Notes under the pieces: generated by a model
The model's input: the letters and a program-made list of their open reading frames with translations, nothing else
The model's database searches: none
What the model was told of the DNA's origin: nothing
In this document: positions 6,171 to 9,917 of the stretch, one piece after another
Layout of the letters: each line of letters opens with the position of its first letter
Position numbering within the stretch: the stretch's first letter is position 1
Made by a program: the position numbers and the translations under genes
Source: Elusimicrobiota bacterium
GTDB taxonomy: Bacteria; Elusimicrobiota; Elusimicrobia; UBA1565; UBA9628
Length of the DNA: 9,917 nt
Reading direction: 5' to 3'
Assembly (NCBI GenBank): GCA_023700845.1
Contig: JAMPYD010000045.1
Span: 1 to 9,917 of the forward strand

Positions 6171-7355
6171 CTAACTCAGGTGCGCTTCCTCGACCGAGGA
6201 AGCCCACGCGCAGGCGAGGATCGAAGCGCCCAGGGCCGCGAAGGTCCAGGGAAGGGATATTTTCGTGAGCAGGCCTACGACGGGGAGGACGGCCACGCCC
6301 ATGAGCTGCCGGCCCATGCCCACCGTGGACAGGACCGTCGCGCGCTGGGCGCTGCCGATGTGCTTGTTCATGTAGTTGGAGATGAGAACCGAGCGCGACA
6401 TGCCGAAGGCGGGGATCGTCACGAACAGCGCGCACGCGGCCCACGGGTTCGTCGCGAAGGGCAGGGCCAGGAACGCCAGTCCGGGGATCACCGCGCTCCA
6501 GATCAGGTAGCGCCGCGTGCCGCCGAAGAACCGCTCGACGGCGTCGGAGTTGCTCATGACCGCGATCTGCGACAGAGTCAGCGCCGCGGTGACGAAGCCG
6601 TACACGCCGACCCCGAGGCCGAGCTCCTTCAGGCGCGGCTGGAACAGCCAGATCGTCATGAAGGACAGCATGCCGATCGTGACCGAGTCGAAGGCCAGCG
6701 CGCGCAGGGGCTTGTGGGCGGCGAAGTAGCGCACGCCGCGGGTCAGGACCTCGCGGTAGCCGGGCCTGGCGCCCTCCTCGCCGGTCGGCGGCTCGCGCAA
6801 GGTCAGGCTCAGCAGCAGCCCGATCGAAAAAGGAACGAGCATCGCGAGAAGGGCGGCCTGCACGCCCCAGCGCGCGGCCATCAGGCCGCCGAGCGGCGCG
6901 GCGAACGCGATCGATCCGATATCGAAGGAGGAGAGCAGCGAAAGCGCCCGCTTCGAGCGATCCTCGTCGCCGGCGGCCTTGAGGCTGTCGTAGACCATGG
7001 CCTCGTCCGCGCCGGAGGCGAGCGCGGCCGACGCGGCCCAGATGAACTCGGCGAAAAAATAGCGCGGCAGGCCTTTGCCCGTGGCGTAGATCGCCGTCGC
7101 CGCCAGCAGGCACGCGCTCGCGCAGACGACCGAGGTCTTGCGGCCGAACCGGTCGGCGACGGCGCCGGTCGGCACCTCGAGCAGGAAAACCCAGAGGAAG
7201 AACCACGCCTGCAGCAGAAACATCTGCGGCAAGGTCAGGCCGCCCCAGTCGGTGAAGAAGGGCACGAGCACGCCCGCGAAGAAGTGCATGTGGGTCAGGG
7301 CGCGCCAGGCGTACATGCGCCGCACGTTACCGCGCCAGACTTCTTTGGGGATCAA
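6171..7355 (-). CDS. MFS transporter, 12-helix type
   Basis: This 394-residue protein has the usual length and helix density of a major facilitator. Motif A, GAVADRFGRKTS (64-75), lies between helices 2 and 3. SGADEAMVYDSL (114-125) follows in helix 4, and a hydrophilic central loop at about 187-217 separates the halves. It should be a secondary transporter in the inner membrane; the substrate cannot be read from sequence. The start is probably TTG at 7355, which overlaps the trmO stop as TTGA (7352-7355). An ATG 13 codons further in is the alternative, but it would trim a plausible N-terminal cytoplasmic segment. It sits directly upstream of the membrane/spermidine-synthase-like gene, so the two are probably made together. 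Confidence 0.88.
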   Translation of the reverse strand: MIPKEVWRGNVRRMYAWRALTHMHFFAGVLVPFFTDWGGLTLPQMFLLQAWFFLWVFLLEVPTGAVADRFGRKTSVVCASACLLAATAIYATGKGLPRYFFAEFIWAASAALASGADEAMVYDSLKAAGDEDRSKRALSLLSSFDIGSIAFAAPLGGLMAARWGVQAALLAMLVPFSIGLLLSLTLREPPTGEEGARPGYREVLTRGVRYFAAHKPLRALAFDSVTIGMLSFMTIWLFQPRLKELGLGVGVYGFVTAALTLSQIAVMSNSDAVERFFGGTRRYLIWSAVIPGLAFLALPFATNPWAACALFVTIPAFGMSRSVLISNYMNKHIGSAQRATVLSTVGMGRQLMGVAVLPVVGLLTKISLPWTFAALGASILACAWASSVEEAHLS

Positions 7356-8107
7356 GCGAGCTTGACCCGGGAAGGGGAGGTGCGCCGCTCTTTTTTATGC
7401 ATGACGGTCCCGGTCAGGAGCCGCACCACCGTCGCCGTTCCGGCGCGCACCGCGAAGCGGCATTCGAAGTCGTGAAGAAAAAACCCCAGCTCCAAGCCGT
7501 CTTTATTCTGGGCCTTATCCCGCGGATTTCTCAGATCCTGTCTCAGAATGTCCGTCATAAGCCCGCTCAATCCGTCGATGCCCAATCTCTTCTCCGCCGC
7601 CTTGATGTCCTGCCGCGCGGCGGCGGAAATTTCAACTCTCAACATCGGGAACGGGGCGTCGTTCACCCAGCCCGGCGACGCGTCCGGCACCGAGTCCCAT
7701 TCCGGGATGTAGGGCTTGACGTCGAGGATCGGCGTCCCGTCCACGAGGTCTATCCCCGCGAGGTGAAGCGCCGCTCCCTTGACCGCCACGAGCCGCGCGA
7801 GCGAGAGGCCGATCGGGCTCGGCCGGTGCGGCGAGCGGGAGGCGAACAGCCCGACGCTCTCGCCCTTCAGGCGCGGAGGATGGATCTTCGGCCGGACGAT
7901 CTTGTTCGTGTTGAGATGGAAGTAGGAGATCAGCCAGACGTGAGTGAAGCGCTCGAGCCCCGCGAGCGAATGCTCGGGCAGGAACTCGCGGGCGATCGTC
8001 AGGGTCGCGGTCGCCCCGGGCGCGAGCAGGGGCTGGCGCGGCGTGCCGAACTTCTCCCGGAAGCAGGAGCGAAGCCGGCCGACGACGCGCAGGGGCTGGG
8101 AGGCCAA
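7352..8107 (-). CDS. trmO: tRNA-Thr (N6-threonylcarbamoyladenosine-37) N6-methyltransferase TrmO
   Basis: TrmO uses SAM to methylate t6A37 of tRNA-Thr, forming m6t6A, with a beta-barrel fold unlike other methyltransferases. Signature sequences are EKFGTPRQP (18-26), LERFTHVWLISYFH (51-64), LFASRSPHRPSPIGLSL (87-103) and LDVKPYIPEWDS (128-139). The C-terminal TrmO domain shows ILRQDLRNP (187-195) and FFLHDFECRF (209-218), close in pattern to E. coli TrmO. I place the start at TTG 8107, one base after the stop of the upstream gene. This gives 251 residues and begins just before the conserved LRVVGRLRS strand. A longer frame to TTG 8155 adds only a Ser/Arg-rich stretch inside the preceding gene and is less likely. 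The stop overlaps the next start. Function is confident by family; the start is less so. Confidence 0.92.
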   Translation of the reverse strand: MASQPLRVVGRLRSCFREKFGTPRQPLLAPGATATLTIAREFLPEHSLAGLERFTHVWLISYFHLNTNKIVRPKIHPPRLKGESVGLFASRSPHRPSPIGLSLARLVAVKGAALHLAGIDLVDGTPILDVKPYIPEWDSVPDASPGWVNDAPFPMLRVEISAAARQDIKAAEKRLGIDGLSGLMTDILRQDLRNPRDKAQNKDGLELGFFLHDFECRFAVRAGTATVVRLLTGTVMHKKERRTSPSRVKLA

Positions 8108-8108
8108 T

Positions 8109-8432
8109 TTACGAATCGACCTGCTCGAGGAGCTCGGCCTTGTCGTTGAAGACAAGGAACGACGCCTTCTCCCCGGCGGCGACGGCGGCTTCCTTGCCGG
8201 CGTAAGCCGCGTCGACGGCCTCCGGCTGCTTCTCGAAGTCGCCGAGCCAGCGCAGAAGGCCGCCGTGGTCGCGGCGGGCGGCGCGGAACCATTTCGGCTC
8301 GATCGGGCGCTCGGCGAACAGCGCGGCGACCTCGGGGGGGACGACGAGGGGGCTGGCCTTCTTCAGCCAGCGCACGACGAGCCAGGCGAAAAACAGGGGA
8401 ACGACGACCCAGTAGATGAGCGGAAAGAACAT
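8109..8432 (-). CDS. Small single-helix membrane protein, unknown function
   Basis: I do not recognise this 107-residue protein. Residues 3-23 form one strongly hydrophobic helix (FPLIYWVVVPLFFAWLVVRW) with WLKK at its inner edge, so it should be membrane-anchored with the rest in the cytoplasm. The remainder is soluble and mixed-charge, with PIEPKWFRAARRDHGGLLRWLGDFE at about 44-68 cut by no obvious catalytic motif. The end (SFLVFNDKAELLEQVDS) looks like a short strand-helix unit. ATG 8432 has an AGGA at 8439-8442, six bases away. It lies 13 bp after the HExxH membrane protein and 1 bp before trmO, so it belongs to this operon and could partner the putative protease. Real-gene status rests on the good ribosome site, tight packing and sensible composition. 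Confidence 0.75.
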   Translation of the reverse strand: MFFPLIYWVVVPLFFAWLVVRWLKKASPLVVPPEVAALFAERPIEPKWFRAARRDHGGLLRWLGDFEKQPEAVDAAYAGKEAAVAAGEKASFLVFNDKAELLEQVDS

Positions 8433-8438
8433 GAGGTT

Positions 8439-8442
8439 TCCT
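8439..8442 (-). promoter_or_regulatory. Ribosome binding site of the small membrane protein
   Basis: Read on the minus strand this is AGGA, six bases before ATG 8432, within the 13-bp gap after the upstream stop. It is one of only two clear Shine-Dalgarno matches I see in front of minus-strand genes here, and it supports the small gene as real. Confidence 0.6.
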
Positions 8443-8445
8443 GGA

Positions 8446-9917
8446 TCAGCGAGAGGCGACGAGAGGGGCGGGCTCGGACAGGCCCGCCTCCTTGGCCGCG
8501 GCCTTCGCCTTGTCCAGGTACATTTTAGCCGATGCGGGGGTGCTCGCGCGAGCCGCGAGGACGCGGTAGATGTGGACGCGGAAGGCGGGCCAGCGCGCGC
8601 GCTGCCGGGCGAGAAAATCGGCGAAGTACGGGTCGCCGACGACGACGTTCTTCTCGTACATGTCGGCGACGGACTTGAGGAAGCCGTCGATGTCGTCGGC
8701 CGCGTCGGGAACCATCCACCGGTCGTGGCCGTCGTTGCGGGCGGCGGGGTCGCGCTCCAGCTCGGCGAGGCGGTACAGCATCTCCCGGAAGAAGGCTTCC
8801 TGCTCGGCCTCGATCGAGTTCTTGAAGTACCCGACGGTCCACGGCGGACGCCGTCCCTGGACGGCGTGCACGAGCTCGTGGACGACGGTCGAGTTCATCT
8901 CCCGGATCAGGGCGCGCTGCAGGTCCGGCTCGGCGAGAAAGCGCTCGACGGTCCAGCCGCGCTGGATGATCTCGCCCTCGTTGAGATACACGCCGTCGAA
9001 GAAGTTCTCGTGCATGCCGTAGGAGTCGTCCTGGCGGGAGACGAAGAAGGCGGGCAGGCGGAGGACCCCGCCGCGATCGCGCAATTGATTCAGGAGCTCC
9101 CGGCCGACCGGGTTGAGGGACAGCTGCTCGACGACCTCGTCCTCGACGGCGCCGCCGCGGATCCAGCGCACGCGCTCCCGCTCGGCTTGAGCCTCGCCGC
9201 GGTCCGTGTAGGCGTGGACGGCCTGCGCGGCGGGCCCGGTCGCGTGATACGGGACGGCGGCGAGGCCGAGGCCGAGGATCACGCCGGCGGCGAGCGCGGC
9301 GAGCTTGGCGCGCCGGCTCGGCGGGGGCTTGGCCGCGGTTTGCGGCGCCCTCAGCTTCCGCCAGACGGCGGCCCCGACGGCGAGCGGAGCGATGACCGCG
9401 AGCACGAGAAGGTCGGCGGCGGTGAGCGTGTAGGCGAGTTTCATCGCGGGCGCGGCTCCCCACAGGACGGGGACGGCCGCGGCCGTCATGGCCGTGACGA
9501 AAAGGGCGTTTCCGAACGCGTTCTGCAGCGGCGTCTTGGCTCGCCGGTCCCGGTAGCGCTGAAGCAAGGTCCGCCGGGGCTTCGCGGCGGACTCGGGCGC
9601 GGCGGGCGGCGCCTCCGACGCCGCCGCGGCGAGCGGGCGCGCGCCGTCGAACAAGGCGCCCGCCCGGGGCGCCGTGTCCGGGGACGCGAAGACGCGCAAT
9701 GCCTCGAGCGGCGCCTCGGCCCGCGCCGGCGCCGGGGCGGCGGGAAGGGCCGCGATCGCGGCCGCCGCCGGGAGGGGCGAGGGGGCGAGCGGCGCGATCG
9801 GGGCCGGGGACAGGGGCGAGGCCGTCACGGGCGCGGCCAGGGAAGGCGCGGCGGCGCCGGCGGCGAAGAGCCCGGCGGGAAGCGGAACCGGCGCCGCGCC
9901 GGCGTGCAGGGCGGCGC
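8446..9917 (-). CDS. Putative membrane zinc metallopeptidase (HExxH), 5' end off window
   Basis: The frame is open from the TGA at 8446-8448 to the right edge, giving 489 residues with no N-terminus. Numbering is from the first complete codon (9915). Residues 1-80 are Ala/Pro-rich and may include the tail of a signal peptide; ALFDGA follows at 87-92. Three hydrophobic helices lie at about 133-155, 163-185 and 204-224. The soluble domain carries STVVHELVHAVQGRR (342-356), a zincin HExxH with His346, Glu347 and His350. Glu369, Glu371 or Glu373 (SIEAEQEAFF) follow 19-23 residues after His350, the spacing seen for the third ligand of thermolysin-like gluzincins. FFDGVYLNEGEII (305-317) precedes the motif, as strand-and-edge segments often do in zincins. 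I do not recognise the family; the peptidase call rests on these residues. The internal GTG at 9828 is not favoured as start. Confidence 0.72.
   Translation of the reverse strand, partial: AALHAGAAPVPLPAGLFAAGAAAPSLAAPVTASPLSPAPIAPLAPSPLPAAAAIAALPAAPAPARAEAPLEALRVFASPDTAPRAGALFDGARPLAAAASEAPPAAPESAAKPRRTLLQRYRDRRAKTPLQNAFGNALFVTAMTAAAVPVLWGAAPAMKLAYTLTAADLLVLAVIAPLAVGAAVWRKLRAPQTAAKPPPSRRAKLAALAAGVILGLGLAAVPYHATGPAAQAVHAYTDRGEAQAERERVRWIRGGAVEDEVVEQLSLNPVGRELLNQLRDRGGVLRLPAFFVSRQDDSYGMHENFFDGVYLNEGEIIQRGWTVERFLAEPDLQRALIREMNSTVVHELVHAVQGRRPPWTVGYFKNSIEAEQEAFFREMLYRLAELERDPAARNDGHDRWMVPDAADDIDGFLKSVADMYEKNVVVGDPYFADFLARQRARWPAFRVHIYRVLAARASTPASAKMYLDKAKAAAKEAGLSEPAPLVASR

Noticed and set aside
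8108..8155. Longer trmO start at TTG 8155
   Set aside because: The extra residues are Ser/Arg-rich, lie inside the upstream gene and precede the region where the family's conserved fold begins.
9826..9828. GTG as the start of the HExxH membrane protein
   Set aside because: The frame continues upstream to the window edge with the same Ala/Pro-rich composition, so the gene more likely begins beyond 9917.

Overview
The window is GC-rich bacterial DNA with tight gene packing and no mobile element, CRISPR array or rRNA. It holds seven protein genes and one tRNA. Two proteins at the edges have very long Ala/Pro-rich N-terminal stretches ending in a shared FDGA motif. Together with the gene content this reminds me of high-GC Elusimicrobiota, but that placement is a recollection-based inference, not something the sequence proves.

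Left edge (minus strand, 1-1613): a signal-peptide protein with an FTP/PepSY-type propeptide, probably the front part of a fungalysin/thermolysin-like metalloprotease. Its catalytic part lies off the window. A 137-bp divergent gap follows. Then come two plus-strand translation genes that overlap by 29 bp: ychF (ribosome-associated ATPase) and an Fe-S-cluster RNA uracil-5-methyltransferase of the TrmA/RlmD family. Immediately after comes a tRNA-Arg gene with anticodon GCG and its own promoter. Its 5' leader is complementary to its 3' trailer/terminator strand, so the primary transcript should fold into one continuous rod. I consider this the most unusual structure in the window.

Right part (minus strand, 9917 to 4127): five closely spaced genes that look like one operon. 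In transcription order they are a membrane protein with an HExxH zinc-protease motif (its start is off the right edge), a 107-residue one-helix membrane protein, trmO (tRNA-Thr m6t6A37 methyltransferase), an MFS transporter, and a polytopic membrane protein fused to a spermidine-synthase-like domain. Junctions are 13 bp, 1 bp, a 4-bp TTGA overlap, and 7 bp. Two of these genes appear to start with TTG. The operon converges on the tRNA gene and ends one base from the tRNA's T-tract.

The central block (ychF, methyltransferase, tRNA-Arg) and trmO all concern translation and RNA modification. The flanking genes concern export, the membrane and proteolysis. No pathway linking the two groups can be shown from this window.
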